This document shows positions 8,186 to 17,142 of a stretch of DNA of 59,406 nucleotides, piece after piece. Below the pieces are notes generated by a model. It searched no databases. It was given only the letters and a program-made list of their open reading frames with translations, and was not told where the DNA came from. Both the position numbers and the translations under genes were made by a program. Every line of letters starts with the position of its first letter. The stretch's first letter is position 1. Source of the stretch: Bacillus sanguinis. Lineage in GTDB: Bacteria; Bacillota; Bacilli; Bacillales; Bacillaceae_G. Location: NCBI RefSeq assembly GCF_018332475.1, contig NZ_BOQB01000031.1, forward strand, positions 1 to 59,406, read 5' to 3'.

Positions 8186-9373
8186 TTAAGCTTGCACTTT
8201 ACTTTTCATAAACGTATGAATGCGCTCTAACGCTTTCTCTACTTGTTCAAGAGATGTCGCATATGATAAACGAACGTTATTTGGAGCACCAAATCCTGTA
8301 CCTGGTACAAGAGCCACTTTTTCCTCTTCTAATAGAGCTTTTGCCCAATCATCAACGTTTTCGTATCCTGATAAAGCTACAGCTTCTTTTACATTAGGGA
8401 ATAAGTAAAATGCACCTTGTGGTTTAATGCAAGTAAAGCCAGGGATTTGAATTAATTTATCATAAATAATGTTTAATCTCTCTTCAAATGCTTGACGCAT
8501 TGTTTCTACAGGTTCTTGTGAGCCTGCATATGCCGCGATTGCGCCGTATTGAGCGATTGAAGTAGGGTTTGACGTACTATGACTCGCTAAGTTCGTCATC
8601 GCTTTAATAAGCTGCTTATTTCCTGCTGCATATCCAATACGCCATCCTGTCATAGAATGAGATTTAGATACACCATTAATAATAAGTGTTTGTTCTTTTA
8701 ATGCATTAGAAAGCTGGGCAACCGAAGTATATTCTGCTCCACCATAAATTAATTTTTCATAAATTTCATCTGAAACGATTAAAATATCATGTTCTAAACA
8801 TACTTCTCCAAGCTGTTGTAATTCTTCTTTGCTGTAAATCATTCCTGTTGGATTGCTCGGTGAATTAATAATAACTGCTTTCGTTTTCTCTGTAATTGCC
8901 TCACGCAGCTGCTTCGCTGTAATCTTGTATTCATTGTCTTCAAGGCCTTCTACATAAACCGGCTTACCACCAGCAAGCTTTACTTGTTCCGGATAACTTA
9001 CCCAGTAAGGCGTAGGGATGATAACTTCATCTCCTTCATCAAGTAATACTTGGAATAATGTATATAATGCATGCTTTGCGCCGTTACATACAATAATTTC
9101 GGAAGAATCATACGCAATTCCTTGATCGCGAGTAAACTTCTTCACAATCTCTTGTTTTAAAGCTTGTAATCCACCTGTTGGTGTATACTTCGTATGTCCT
9201 TCTAACATCGCTTTATGTGCAGCATCCATAATATGTTCTGGCGTATTAAAGTCAGGTTCTCCTGCCCCTAATCCAATTACATCATGACCTTCAGCTTTTA
9301 ATGCTTGTGCCTTTGCTGTAATTTCTAAAGTTGCAGATGGTGTTAAAGCAGCTACTCGCTTTGCTAATTTCAT
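8186..9373 (-). CDS. aspB: aspartate aminotransferase (class I PLP)
   Basis: A 395-residue fold-type I PLP enzyme interconverting aspartate/oxaloacetate with glutamate/2-oxoglutarate. Visible are the N-terminal LGAGEPDFNTPEHI, the NSPSNPTGMIYS loop, VSDEIYEKL and the PLP lysine in GVSKSHSMTGWRIGY; the C-terminal Arg is in NNVRLSYATS. It follows ypmB by 18 bases with a clear GGGGGAACTACAA ribosome site. The order ypmA-ypmB-aspB is conserved. It may also feed aspartate to panD downstream in metabolism. Confidence 0.95.
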   Translation of the reverse strand: MKLAKRVAALTPSATLEITAKAQALKAEGHDVIGLGAGEPDFNTPEHIMDAAHKAMLEGHTKYTPTGGLQALKQEIVKKFTRDQGIAYDSSEIIVCNGAKHALYTLFQVLLDEGDEVIIPTPYWVSYPEQVKLAGGKPVYVEGLEDNEYKITAKQLREAITEKTKAVIINSPSNPTGMIYSKEELQQLGEVCLEHDILIVSDEIYEKLIYGGAEYTSVAQLSNALKEQTLIINGVSKSHSMTGWRIGYAAGNKQLIKAMTNLASHSTSNPTSIAQYGAIAAYAGSQEPVETMRQAFEERLNIIYDKLIQIPGFTCIKPQGAFYLFPNVKEAVALSGYENVDDWAKALLEEEKVALVPGTGFGAPNNVRLSYATSLEQVEKALERIHTFMKSKVQA

Positions 9374-9391
9374 TTGTAGTTCCCCCTACAT

Positions 9392-9895
9392 CTATTTTTC
9401 AATGCTATATCGTTTTAAAAACTGACCATCTTGAAATGCAAGATTGTAGTAACTATAACGATTGTCATCATCAATATATGTAACTTCCCATAGTGGTATA
9501 TTGTTTTCAACGCCTAATTTTACTTTTAAAATTTCTTTAGGCCTACTCTTGGGCTCTTTACTGTCATCTCCGACTTGTTCAATCGTTCTTTGTAAAGCAT
9601 CTTTTTCGGAAATACCTTCGCTCTTTTTCCTTACTATAGTTTCCCCTTTTTTCTCAGGCACCCAAACAATAAGTTGTTCTCCTTTTTCATCTGTACCTTG
9701 TACGACTGTATATGAAGATTCTCCGTTATAATAATCAACAGATTTTACTTTTGTAAGCTTTGCCTTCTCTTTCGCAATTTCTACAGATTTTGCCTCTTTA
9801 GGGATTTTCTTTTCCATTGCTTTATTATAAACATACGCCCCATATATTCCGCTAGCAACGATTACGATAACGATTGCAAAGATCCACTTTTTCAT
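9392..9895 (-). CDS. ypmB: YpmB family membrane-anchored protein (DUF5590)
   Basis: A 167-residue protein with one N-terminal membrane segment (about 3-22, WIFAIVIVIVASGIYGAYVY) and an extracellular part with two PepSY-like halves (EGISEKDALQRTIEQV). This is the YpmB/DUF5590 architecture; the function is unknown. No Shine-Dalgarno site is visible before its ATG, which starts 7 bases after the ypmA stop. Translation is therefore probably coupled to ypmA. Confidence 0.85.
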   Translation of the reverse strand: MKKWIFAIVIVIVASGIYGAYVYNKAMEKKIPKEAKSVEIAKEKAKLTKVKSVDYYNGESSYTVVQGTDEKGEQLIVWVPEKKGETIVRKKSEGISEKDALQRTIEQVGDDSKEPKSRPKEILKVKLGVENNIPLWEVTYIDDDNRYSYYNLAFQDGQFLKRYSIEK

Positions 9896-9902
9896 TGTAT
9901 CA

Positions 9903-10073
9903 CTACGTTCTGTAAATCGTAAATACAGCTGTTTCTTTATCTTTTTCGTCTAATGCTAATCCGAACATGAGGTCCTGCTCTTTTAACGTACGATTCAAAC
10001 TATCAACGACTTTATACAAGTCAGACGAATATTTAAGACGCGTCGTTGATAGGACTTCGATTTTCTTATCCAT
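9903..10073 (-). CDS. ypmA: YpmA family small protein (DUF4264)
   Basis: A 56-residue protein, MDKKIEVLSTTRLKYSSDLY, ending KDKETAVFTIYRT. Size, sequence and position upstream of ypmB-aspB fit YpmA. GGAGGAG is well placed before the ATG at 10073. It is soluble and of unknown role. A TGCTATAAT extended -10 on the minus strand near 10174-10182 may be the operon promoter. Confidence 0.8.
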   Translation of the reverse strand: MDKKIEVLSTTRLKYSSDLYKVVDSLNRTLKEQDLMFGLALDEKDKETAVFTIYRT

Positions 10074-10278
10074 GAAAAAACTCCTCCGTTACACAAAAAT
10101 TTCTAATTATAGAAGAACGCAATGCGGTTACAATAAGAGTACATTCTTTACAACCCCTGCTTCATCACCCATCTATTATAGCAGGACATGTACTGCAAAA
10201 AAAGGTTTCAAGTCGAAAACCAATACATTTTGTATACAAGAAGTAAGAAAAATAAAATTCCTCCTACCCACATTTTTT

Positions 10279-10316
10279 ACGCCTGAAGTTTAAATGTACT
10301 TCAGGCGTATTTTTCT
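10279..10316 (+). terminator. hairpin with a plus-strand T-run
   Basis: A perfect 11-bp stem ACGCCTGAAGT / ACTTCAGGCGT followed on the plus strand by ATTTTTCTT. On the minus strand, where dinG ends, the stem is followed by AAAAAA, so in that direction it lacks a U-run. See findings. Confidence 0.6.
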
Positions 10317-10323
10317 TCCAATT

Positions 10324-13128
10324 TTATTCAGTTGGCCGTTCTCTTAATTGTTCTAACAATTCTTCTAAAGGGCCTTCATAAAGCGGGACAGTTGGGATTG
10401 ATTGTAAAAAACGTTTCCCATAAGAAGCGCTTGTCAAACGACGATCTAATACAAATACCGTTCCGGTATCTGTACTTGTTCTAATCAGACGACCAAATCC
10501 TTGTTTGAAACGTAAGATTGCTTGCGGGAGTGCTAACTTAGCGAATACGTCTTCTCCTTGATTTTTTAACCACTCTCCTTTTGCTTCCATCATCGGTTGA
10601 TGAGGAGGTGTAAAGGGAAGCCGGACAATAACAAGACAACTAAGGGCATCTCCAGGTATATCTATCCCTTCCCAAAAACTACTTGTTCCTAACAAAATCG
10701 ATTTGTCGAATTCTTGAAATTTACGGATGAGACGACTTCGGCTCTTATTATTCACACTTTGCGTTAATAATAAATACCCTTCTAATTCCTCATCGTTTTT
10801 CAAATTCGTATACGTTTCTTTCAACATTTCATACGAAGTGAACAAAACAAGCATTCTACCTTTTGTAGCTTTCGCTATTTTTGCAATATGTGCTGACACA
10901 GATTCAATATACTCTTCATTACTTGCTTGCTTAATAAACGGCACATCTGTTGAAACCATTAATTTCATCTGTTCTTCAAAATGGAATGGTGACGGGACCT
11001 GTAATGTATTTGGAGCAAAATCATGTAAACCTAGCTCCTCTTTTATATAGTCAAATGAATCATTTACTGTTAACGTTGCTGATGTGAAAATAACACTCTT
11101 TTTTTGTGTTAAAAATTCATCCGCAAATCTTTCACCAATATGAACAGGCTGTGCATATAAAACCGTTGAATGAATTGTTCCCTTCGTTTCAGTTTCCATC
11201 CATGTCACGTATGAATTTTTTTCTAAAATGAGTAACTGTAAAGATTGTTCCATCTTTCTCAACAACTCAATTAAATGCATAAATTCACCTGTAACAACAT
11301 GCATCTCCCATTCTAATTTACTTTGCAATATTTCAACTTGCTTCTCAAGTGCATTCAACAGTTTTCTTACATCGTATACAAAACGATTTGTTAACTCGGT
11401 AATACTATCCCATAACTTACCTTTCTCTACTTCCGTGTTATATCGATAAATGAGTGGCATATTGCTTATCCCTTGTTCCTGCTTTGTTTGCTTAAAGATA
11501 AAAGCACGTAACATTTGGAATAGCTCATCCGCATCAAATTTCAATTCCTTCAAACTATGACTCACCATACGGAAAGTTGAACGAGAGGCTTGCTCTGATT
11601 TTTTCATCATTTTATATACTTTAGAAAGTACATCATCTGTTTCTAGCGTACCAAGACGAGATAAAACTAGCTGGAAATACATACAGGAGAACTGTTCACC
11701 TAATGTTCTACTCGCCGCTTCCTCGATATGATGAGCTTCATCAAAAATAATATGTTCACATGAAGCAAATAATGGTTCTTCACTTGAAAAATCTTGAAAT
11801 AATAAAGCATGATTTGTTATGACGATATCTGCAAATAATGCTTTATTCTTTGCTCGTTGATAAAAACAACGGCTATACCAGTTGCTTTGTATCCCACCTG
11901 GACTATGCACATCGCTACAAATACGGTTCCAAAGTAACTTTCCGCCCTCAGGAATATTTAATTCATCCCGGTCACCAGTTTCCGTTTGCAATAACCACAC
12001 TAAAATTTTTGCCTTTGTGAGCGCCATATCATAATTTTTCTCTTCCTCTTGCAAAGCATATTCAAATTTATGTAGACAAAGATAATGCTTTCTTCCTTTC
12101 AAAAGAGCTACTTCAAATGAAAATGGCATTATTTTCTGTAATAACGGAATTTCTTTTTCTAATATTTGTTGTTGCAGTTGTACTGTTTGGGTACTTATGA
12201 TGACAGGTTCCTCTTTTTTCGTTGCAAAATAAATACTTGGAAGTAAATATGCAAGAGTCTTTCCTGTTCCTGTTCCTGCTTCAATTAGCGAGAACCTAGA
12301 ATCTCTTAGTGCTGTATATATTTCCTTCATCATAATTTGTTGGCTTTCTCTTTTTTCAAACTTTGGCATATTCAATTCAAGTTTATCAATTGTCTTATGC
12401 AAGAAAGCATCAAATTTAGATGAACATGTTTCACTGAGATTTAAAGAATAATTCCGTTTTCGAAGTGCAATATTTCGATACACTTCATACCCCTCAGCCG
12501 CTTTTTTACCGTGCATCATTTTCTTTAAAATATTTTCAGAAAGTACATCCGCTATATCACTTTGAAAAACATCGCTTAATTCATAGAGCGATTGCAAGGT
12601 GACAAGTGGTAACTTTTCAATTTCATTTAAAAATTGTAAAAACAATTCCGCTGTTGCAAGAGCATCACTATCCGCACGATGCGGTTGATCGTGCTCTAGT
12701 TCGTGTTGTTTAGCTAAATCACGTAATTTATAACTATCAGCTGTCGGCAAAAGAATTTGCGCCAACTCAACTGTATCAACTTTTGGACAATGTATTTCTG
12801 TATATCCAGCCTGCCTTAATTCTTCCGTTAAAAAATTCCAATCAAAGTGAACGTTATGTGCAACAAAAGCTGCACCTTGTAATAGCTCAACAACCATCGG
12901 GGCTACATCTTGAAATAACGGGGCTTGCTTAACCATACTCTCATCAATCCCTGTTAACTCTGTAATAAATGGCGGAATCTCTCTCTTCGGATTAATAAAA
13001 GATGAAAAAATTTCTAATATCTCTCCATCTTCCACTACAACAGCTGCAATTTGGGTAATTTTATCTTTCCCATCCTTCCAGGAGTTCCCTGTCGTCTCTA
13101 AATCCACAACGACATAACGCTTACTCAT
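10324..13128 (-). CDS. dinG: DinG family ATP-dependent nuclease/helicase with exonuclease domain
   Basis: A 934-residue two-domain protein. Residues about 1-170 are a DEDDh 3'-5' exonuclease (VVDLETTGNS, HNVHFDWNF, HRADSDALATAEL). The rest is an XPD/DinG superfamily 2 helicase with Walker A (AGTGTGKTLAYLLP), a DEAH box (IIFDEAHHIEE) and a C-terminal QGFGRLIRT motif VI. This is the Gram-positive long form; known Staphylococcus DinG acts as an exonuclease rather than a helicase. Cysteines that would ligate 4Fe-4S are reduced (three in the expected region). GAGGTGTTACATAT precedes the ATG. Confidence 0.93.
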   Translation of the reverse strand: MSKRYVVVDLETTGNSWKDGKDKITQIAAVVVEDGEILEIFSSFINPKREIPPFITELTGIDESMVKQAPLFQDVAPMVVELLQGAAFVAHNVHFDWNFLTEELRQAGYTEIHCPKVDTVELAQILLPTADSYKLRDLAKQHELEHDQPHRADSDALATAELFLQFLNEIEKLPLVTLQSLYELSDVFQSDIADVLSENILKKMMHGKKAAEGYEVYRNIALRKRNYSLNLSETCSSKFDAFLHKTIDKLELNMPKFEKRESQQIMMKEIYTALRDSRFSLIEAGTGTGKTLAYLLPSIYFATKKEEPVIISTQTVQLQQQILEKEIPLLQKIMPFSFEVALLKGRKHYLCLHKFEYALQEEEKNYDMALTKAKILVWLLQTETGDRDELNIPEGGKLLWNRICSDVHSPGGIQSNWYSRCFYQRAKNKALFADIVITNHALLFQDFSSEEPLFASCEHIIFDEAHHIEEAASRTLGEQFSCMYFQLVLSRLGTLETDDVLSKVYKMMKKSEQASRSTFRMVSHSLKELKFDADELFQMLRAFIFKQTKQEQGISNMPLIYRYNTEVEKGKLWDSITELTNRFVYDVRKLLNALEKQVEILQSKLEWEMHVVTGEFMHLIELLRKMEQSLQLLILEKNSYVTWMETETKGTIHSTVLYAQPVHIGERFADEFLTQKKSVIFTSATLTVNDSFDYIKEELGLHDFAPNTLQVPSPFHFEEQMKLMVSTDVPFIKQASNEEYIESVSAHIAKIAKATKGRMLVLFTSYEMLKETYTNLKNDEELEGYLLLTQSVNNKSRSRLIRKFQEFDKSILLGTSSFWEGIDIPGDALSCLVIVRLPFTPPHQPMMEAKGEWLKNQGEDVFAKLALPQAILRFKQGFGRLIRTSTDTGTVFVLDRRLTSASYGKRFLQSIPTVPLYEGPLEELLEQLRERPTE

Positions 13129-13218
13129 ATATGTAACACCTCAATTTCTTACCTATCAAACACAAAATTATATAATGTTACTATACCACGTTTTATCTCA
13201 TCTTAATGAAAAGATGCA

Positions 13219-13250
13219 CAAAAAAGCTATCTCCGTAATAGAGATAGCCT
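13219..13250 (-). terminator. terminator of panBCD
   Basis: Minus-strand stem GCTATCTC / GAGATAGC followed by TTTTTTGTG, directly after the panD stop. It separates panBCD from dinG. Confidence 0.85.
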
Positions 13251-13256
13251 GCTCAC

Positions 13257-13640
13257 TTATAATATCGTACCCGCTTTTTCAGCACCTAACATTTCAATAA
13301 TTTGATTATTATCGTCTAATACTGCAATTTTCGGCTCTTGTTTATGAATATTTTCTTCTGCCACTAAACCGTAGCAAATAATAATAACTTTATCCCCTGG
13401 TTGCACAAGCCTTGCAGCTGCACCATTTAAACAAACAACACCGCTACCGCGTTCTCCCTTAATAACATATGTCTCTAAGCGAGCACCATTATTGTTATTT
13501 ACAATTTGTACTTTTTCATTTTCTACAATATTTACTGCATCCATTAAATCTTCATCAATTGTAATACTACCTACATAATTTAAATTTGCTTCTGTTACTG
13601 TTGCGCGGTGTAACTTCGCTCTCATCATTGTGCGAAACAT
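13257..13640 (-). CDS. panD: aspartate 1-decarboxylase
   Basis: A 127-residue pyruvoyl enzyme making beta-alanine from aspartate for pantothenate. The self-cleavage site Gly24-Ser25 ([13 protein letters not shown]) is intact; Ser25 becomes the pyruvoyl group. Tyr-rich and Asn72-type motifs ([22 protein letters not shown]) follow. It is the last gene of panB-panC-panD, 12 bases after panC. GGGGGAGCATCT precedes the ATG. Confidence 0.97.
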   Translation of the reverse strand: MFRTMMRAKLHRATVTEANLNYVGSITIDEDLMDAVNIVENEKVQIVNNNNGARLETYVIKGERGSGVVCLNGAAARLVQPGDKVIIICYGLVAEENIHKQEPKIAVLDDNNQIIEMLGAEKAGTIL

Positions 13641-13652
13641 AGATGCTCCCCC

Positions 13653-14501
13653 TTATTCAACCGTTAATGTTATATTGTCAATTAATCGTACATTCTCAAA
13701 TTTAACTGCGATCGCTAAAATAATTCGTCCTTCAATTTCATCCATTTCTTGTAGTGAAGGATAAGCATATAAATCAACATAATCTACAGTTCCTTTCGTA
13801 TACGTCTCAATATACTCTTTCACAAGAGTTGTAATGATTTCTGCATTACGTTCGCCTGCCTCAATTCTCTCCTTCGCTACACATAGACTGCGGTATAATT
13901 GAGGGGCCTCTTCACGCTCTTCTTGTGATAAATACACGTTACGAGAACTCTTCGCTAATCCGTCTTCTTCCCTTACAATATCTACTGGTACGATCGTAAC
14001 CGGAATATTAAAATCAGCGACAAATCCTTCAATAACAGCAACTTGCTGCGCATCTTTCATACCGAAATAAGCACGCGTTGGTAATGTAATATTAAATAGT
14101 TTCATTAGTACAGTCGCAACACCAGCGAAATGACCAGGTCTTTGTTTGCCACATAATACATCGGTACGCTTCACAACTTCTACTGTTGTCGTTTGTTCTA
14201 CTGGATACATTTCTTCTACGCTCGGATAAAATAAATAATCTACACCGTTTTCTTTTGCTACATTTTCATCTCTATCAATATCACGAGGGTATCGATCTAA
14301 ATCTTCATTCGGTCCAAACTGTAGCGGATTAACAAACACGCTTAACACTACAATTTCATTTTCTTTTCTTGCCTGACGTAATAAAGTCGCATGCCCTTCA
14401 TGTAAATAACCCATCGTTGGGACAAAACCAATACTTTTTCCACTTGCATGCAGTTCTTTTGTAATTTGCTGCATCTCTTGCACTGTAGTTACGATTTTCA
14501 T
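13653..14501 (-). CDS. panC: pantothenate synthetase
   Basis: A 282-residue enzyme that joins pantoate and beta-alanine with ATP. The HIGH-like motif is [12 protein letters not shown], and the KMSKS-like region is [22 protein letters not shown] and [12 protein letters not shown] are diagnostic. A longer in-frame start exists 10 codons upstream inside panB, but the ATG at 14501 ([10 protein letters not shown]) overlaps the panB stop as TAATG and has GGAGG before it, so it is chosen. Confidence 0.97.
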   Translation of the reverse strand: MKIVTTVQEMQQITKELHASGKSIGFVPTMGYLHEGHATLLRQARKENEIVVLSVFVNPLQFGPNEDLDRYPRDIDRDENVAKENGVDYLFYPSVEEMYPVEQTTTVEVVKRTDVLCGKQRPGHFAGVATVLMKLFNITLPTRAYFGMKDAQQVAVIEGFVADFNIPVTIVPVDIVREEDGLAKSSRNVYLSQEEREEAPQLYRSLCVAKERIEAGERNAEIITTLVKEYIETYTKGTVDYVDLYAYPSLQEMDEIEGRIILAIAVKFENVRLIDNITLTVE

Positions 14502-15337
14502 TATTGTTTTCCTCCGTATAACGCTAAGCACTCTTCCTCTTTCATTGTGAATGAATGTTTTTCTTCTGGAAATTGCCCTGTCTTTACTTCAGTAACGTAT
14601 TGTGAAATCCCTCGTACAATCTCCCCTTGAACAGACGTATATTGCTTCACGAATTTCGGAACACGATTTACGCCGTATGAGATAAGATCATGATAAACAA
14701 GTACTTGCCCATCTACTTTTTTCCCTGCTCCAATTCCAATCGTCGGAATTGTTAATTGCTTCGAAATTAATTCCGCTAATTGCATTGGCACACATTCTAA
14801 CACAAGCGCAATTGCACCAGCTTCCTCACATCTCTTCGCATCTTCTATTAATTTCCTTGCACTTTCAGCATCTTTTCCTTGTACTTTATACCCACCTAGT
14901 ACTCCTACAGATTGAGGAGTTAAGCCTAAGTGCGCCACGACAGGAATTCCCGCGTTCGTCAAGTAATGAATCGTTGATACCACTTCCCCTGCACCTTCTA
15001 CCTTCAGTGCATGAGCACCACTTTCTTGAACGATGCGGCGTGCATTCACCATCGTATCTTGCAGCGACACATGGTACGACATAAATGGCATATCAGTTAC
15101 AATAAACGTCTCTTTCGCTCCTCGGCGTACAGCTTTCGTATGATGAATCATATCCTCTACTGTTACAGGTACTGTTGAATCGTAGCCGAGCACAACCATC
15201 CCAAGGGAATCTCCAACTAGAATCATATCAACTTCAGCTTCTTCTGCTAACTTAGCAGATGGGTAATCATACGCCGTTAGCATTGTAATCGGCTCACCTT
15301 GCTCTTTCATTTTCAAAAAATCTGTTTTTGTTTTCAA
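14501..15337 (-). CDS. panB: 3-methyl-2-oxobutanoate hydroxymethyltransferase
   Basis: A 278-residue TIM-barrel enzyme making ketopantoate from 2-oxoisovalerate and methylene-tetrahydrofolate. [29 protein letters not shown] carries the metal-binding Asp residues, and [14 protein letters not shown] is near the C-terminus. It starts with TTG ([10 protein letters not shown]), with AAAGGAGGAG 8 bases before; no ATG is better placed. It is the first gene of panBCD, behind a structured leader with an intrinsic terminator. Confidence 0.96.
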   Translation of the reverse strand: MKTKTDFLKMKEQGEPITMLTAYDYPSAKLAEEAEVDMILVGDSLGMVVLGYDSTVPVTVEDMIHHTKAVRRGAKETFIVTDMPFMSYHVSLQDTMVNARRIVQESGAHALKVEGAGEVVSTIHYLTNAGIPVVAHLGLTPQSVGVLGGYKVQGKDAESARKLIEDAKRCEEAGAIALVLECVPMQLAELISKQLTIPTIGIGAGKKVDGQVLVYHDLISYGVNRVPKFVKQYTSVQGEIVRGISQYVTEVKTGQFPEEKHSFTMKEEECLALYGGKQ

Positions 15338-15384
15338 AAACTACTCCTCCTTTATGCAGGAGAGAGGAGATGGCCGAAATCATA

Positions 15385-15549
15385 TAAAAAACCCCTCTGG
15401 CCATAAAAGGGCAGAAGGGTTGTGTGTTAGTCGGCATTATTCATCCCTCTGTCCCAGTCCGTTATTGGATCAAGGCAGAATCCAAGTTATTATTTTTCAT
15501 ATTGCTTCGAATCATGGTGCAGTTCGATCTGATACTGCCCACATTCGAA
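15385..15549 (-). promoter_or_regulatory. structured 5' leader of panBCD, candidate PAN-motif RNA
   Basis: Read on the minus strand from about 15546, the leader forms a hairpin at 15506-15549 (TTCGAAT / ATTCGAA, then TGG / CCA and GCAGT / ACTGC, with a single A bulged between ACTGC and CCA). A second hairpin follows at 15465-15485 (TTGGAT / ATCCAA). Then GGGACAGAGGG (15445-15455) can pair, with one bulged A, with CCCTTCTGCCC (15409-15419), which is the 5' arm of the terminator. Bulged adenines in stems before pan genes are the hallmark of the PAN motif RNA described from comparative genomics. I did not fold it or search Rfam. Confidence 0.6.
15390..15421 (-). terminator. attenuator terminator in the panB leader
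   Basis: Minus-strand stem AACCCTTCTG / CAGAGGGGTT (10 bp, one G-U) with an inner CC/GG extension and a U-run (TTTTTTAT). It ends about 50 bases before the panB TTG, so it would stop transcription before the operon. Confidence 0.85.
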
Positions 15550-15552
15550 CTA

Positions 15553-15582
15553 ATTATAGCAAACTCCAAAAAGGAATTACTA
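15553..15582 (-). promoter_or_regulatory. panBCD promoter, extended -10
   Basis: Minus-strand TTTGCTATAAT (TATAAT at 15553-15558 with TG one base upstream) places the start of transcription near 15546, at the base of the first leader hairpin. The -35 (AGTAAT, 17-bp spacer) is weak, which suits an extended -10 promoter. Confidence 0.55.
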
Positions 15583-15745
15583 CATTTTTTTGAAAAAATA
15601 ATTTTTATCCCCATTACGGTATGTGAAATTTTTACAATTAACGCACTTATAGAAAGGAGAAACAGCTTTTTTACATGCATTGTATAACTCGTGAACTAAT
15701 GATGCAGGTTAATTGGGGAAAGTACTTACAAAAGGAGAATTACGA

Positions 15746-16135
15746 ATGTCTATGAACAAATGGTTATTTCGATTCACCGGTCTACTTGTGATAATTGTAG
15801 GGATGATAACTTTTAGCTCCTTCCATGCATTTGCCTCAGTTAACGTCGTAACACAACCTATCGATGCAACGAAAGTCATTGAAGTTGAACTGAATGATGA
15901 TTACTTTAACCCTAATGTCGTCACGATTCCGATTGAACAATCCACAACCTTTCTTTTGAAAAACAAAGGTAAAAGCGAGCACACCTTTACAGTAAAAAAA
16001 CTCGGCATTGACGTCGTAGTCGAGTCAGGAAAAGAAAAAAACATTACCGTAAAACCTAAAAATACTGGTACATATGAATTAATATGCCGGTACCATCTTC
16101 TTAAAGGAATGGAAGGCAAAGTAATAGTCAAATAA
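15746..16135 (+). CDS. secreted cupredoxin-domain protein
   Basis: A 129-residue protein from the ATG at 15746, which has AAAGGAG 9 bases before; the longer frame from 15713 lacks one. A signal peptide (KWLFRFTGLLVIIVGMITF, ending HAFA-S) precedes one cupredoxin domain. Type 1 copper ligands are visible: His in KSEHTFTV, then Cys, His and Met in ICRYHLLKGM. It probably holds copper outside the membrane, perhaps for electron transfer or copper handling. It stands alone on the plus strand between panB and birA, where B. subtilis has no such gene that I recall. Confidence 0.8.
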   Translation: MSMNKWLFRFTGLLVIIVGMITFSSFHAFASVNVVTQPIDATKVIEVELNDDYFNPNVVTIPIEQSTTFLLKNKGKSEHTFTVKKLGIDVVVESGKEKNITVKPKNTGTYELICRYHLLKGMEGKVIVK

Positions 16136-16164
16136 AAAGAAGTTCCAAAAAGGAACTTCTTTTA
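16136..16164. terminator. bidirectional terminator, cupredoxin gene / birA
   Basis: Stem AAAAGAAGTTCC / GGAACTTCTTTT with A/T-runs on both sides, between two convergent stops. It also closes the long ypjD-to-birA run. Confidence 0.85.
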
Positions 16165-17142
16165 CTTAATTTCGATATCCGCAGAATGAATGTGATGTAC
16201 TTTTCCTTCGTGGTCCTCTAGAAGCAATACACCATCCTCTGTAATTCCTTTTGCTACCCCTGTAATCGTCTCTCTCATCGTTCGAGCGGTAATTTCTTTC
16301 CCGATGCTCACAGCGTAACTTTCCCAAAGAATTTTAATGACAGAGAAACCATTTTGTAAATACTCTTCATATAATTTTTCTAGTTGTAAAAAGATTTGTT
16401 GCATAAGCTCCGCGCGAACAATCGGCTTACCAGATTCAATTGCTAAAGAAGTAGCAATATGCTGAATTTCCTCATCAAAATGTTCTTGCTTTTGATTCGC
16501 ATTAATACCAATACCCATAATGACAGCATTAATTTTATCAGGATCCGCCTGCATCTCTGTTAATATACCTACAGCCTTTTTGCCTTGAATCAAAATATCA
16601 TTTGGCCATTTTATTCCTACGTTTACACCCGTACACTTTTCAAGTGCTTGTGCAACGCTAACAGCCGCTAACAAAGTAAGTTGTGGTGCATGATGAACCG
16701 GGATTGATGGACGTAAAATAATACTCATCCAAATTCCAGTTCCTTTTGGCGAATACCATTTCCTGCTTAAACGACCTCTGCCCGATGTTTGTTCTTCTGC
16801 CACAACAATCGTTCCTTCTTCTGCACCTTCATAAGCAAGTTTTGCTGCAATATGCTGCGTAGATTCTACAGATTCTTCAAAATACACCGTTCTACCAATA
16901 TGTTTCGTTTGTAGTCCTAACTGAATTTCATTAGCAGTCACTTTGTCTGGCTTACCCGCAATTCGATAACCTAATCGACGCACAGCTTCAAGTTCATATC
17001 CCTCATTCCGAAGGTCCTCCATATGTTTCCACACGGCGGTTCTTGAACAACCAAGTTTATCACTAATCGTTTGGCCAGATACAAACTCGCCATCCGCTTC
17101 CGAAAAAACTTGTAATAACTGCTTTCTTATAGTAGATTGCAT
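16162..17142 (-). CDS. birA: biotin-[acetyl-CoA-carboxylase] ligase and biotin repressor
   Basis: A 326-residue bifunctional protein. The N-terminal winged helix (about 5-65, SGQTISDKLGCSRTAVWKHMEDLRNEGYEL) binds biotin operators. The ligase domain has the biotinyl-AMP loop GRGRLSRKWYSPKGTGIWMS and KWPNDILI, and attaches biotin to acceptor proteins. The start at 17142 ([13 protein letters not shown]) matches Bacillus BirA and has AAGGGAG 11 bases upstream. It overlaps cca by 16 bases. It is the last gene of a seven-gene run. Confidence 0.95.
   Translation of the reverse strand: MQSTIRKQLLQVFSEADGEFVSGQTISDKLGCSRTAVWKHMEDLRNEGYELEAVRRLGYRIAGKPDKVTANEIQLGLQTKHIGRTVYFEESVESTQHIAAKLAYEGAEEGTIVVAEEQTSGRGRLSRKWYSPKGTGIWMSIILRPSIPVHHAPQLTLLAAVSVAQALEKCTGVNVGIKWPNDILIQGKKAVGILTEMQADPDKINAVIMGIGINANQKQEHFDEEIQHIATSLAIESGKPIVRAELMQQIFLQLEKLYEEYLQNGFSVIKILWESYAVSIGKEITARTMRETITGVAKGITEDGVLLLEDHEGKVHHIHSADIEIK

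Noticed and set aside
15385-15549. T-box leader for panBCD
   Set aside because: The conserved T-box bulge (AGGGTGGNACCGCG type) is not present; bulged-A helices fit better.
15354-15687. Plus-strand open frames of 79 and 87 codons between panB and the cupredoxin gene
   Set aside because: They lie across the panB leader hairpins and promoter, have no ribosome site and read as shadow frames of the structured RNA.
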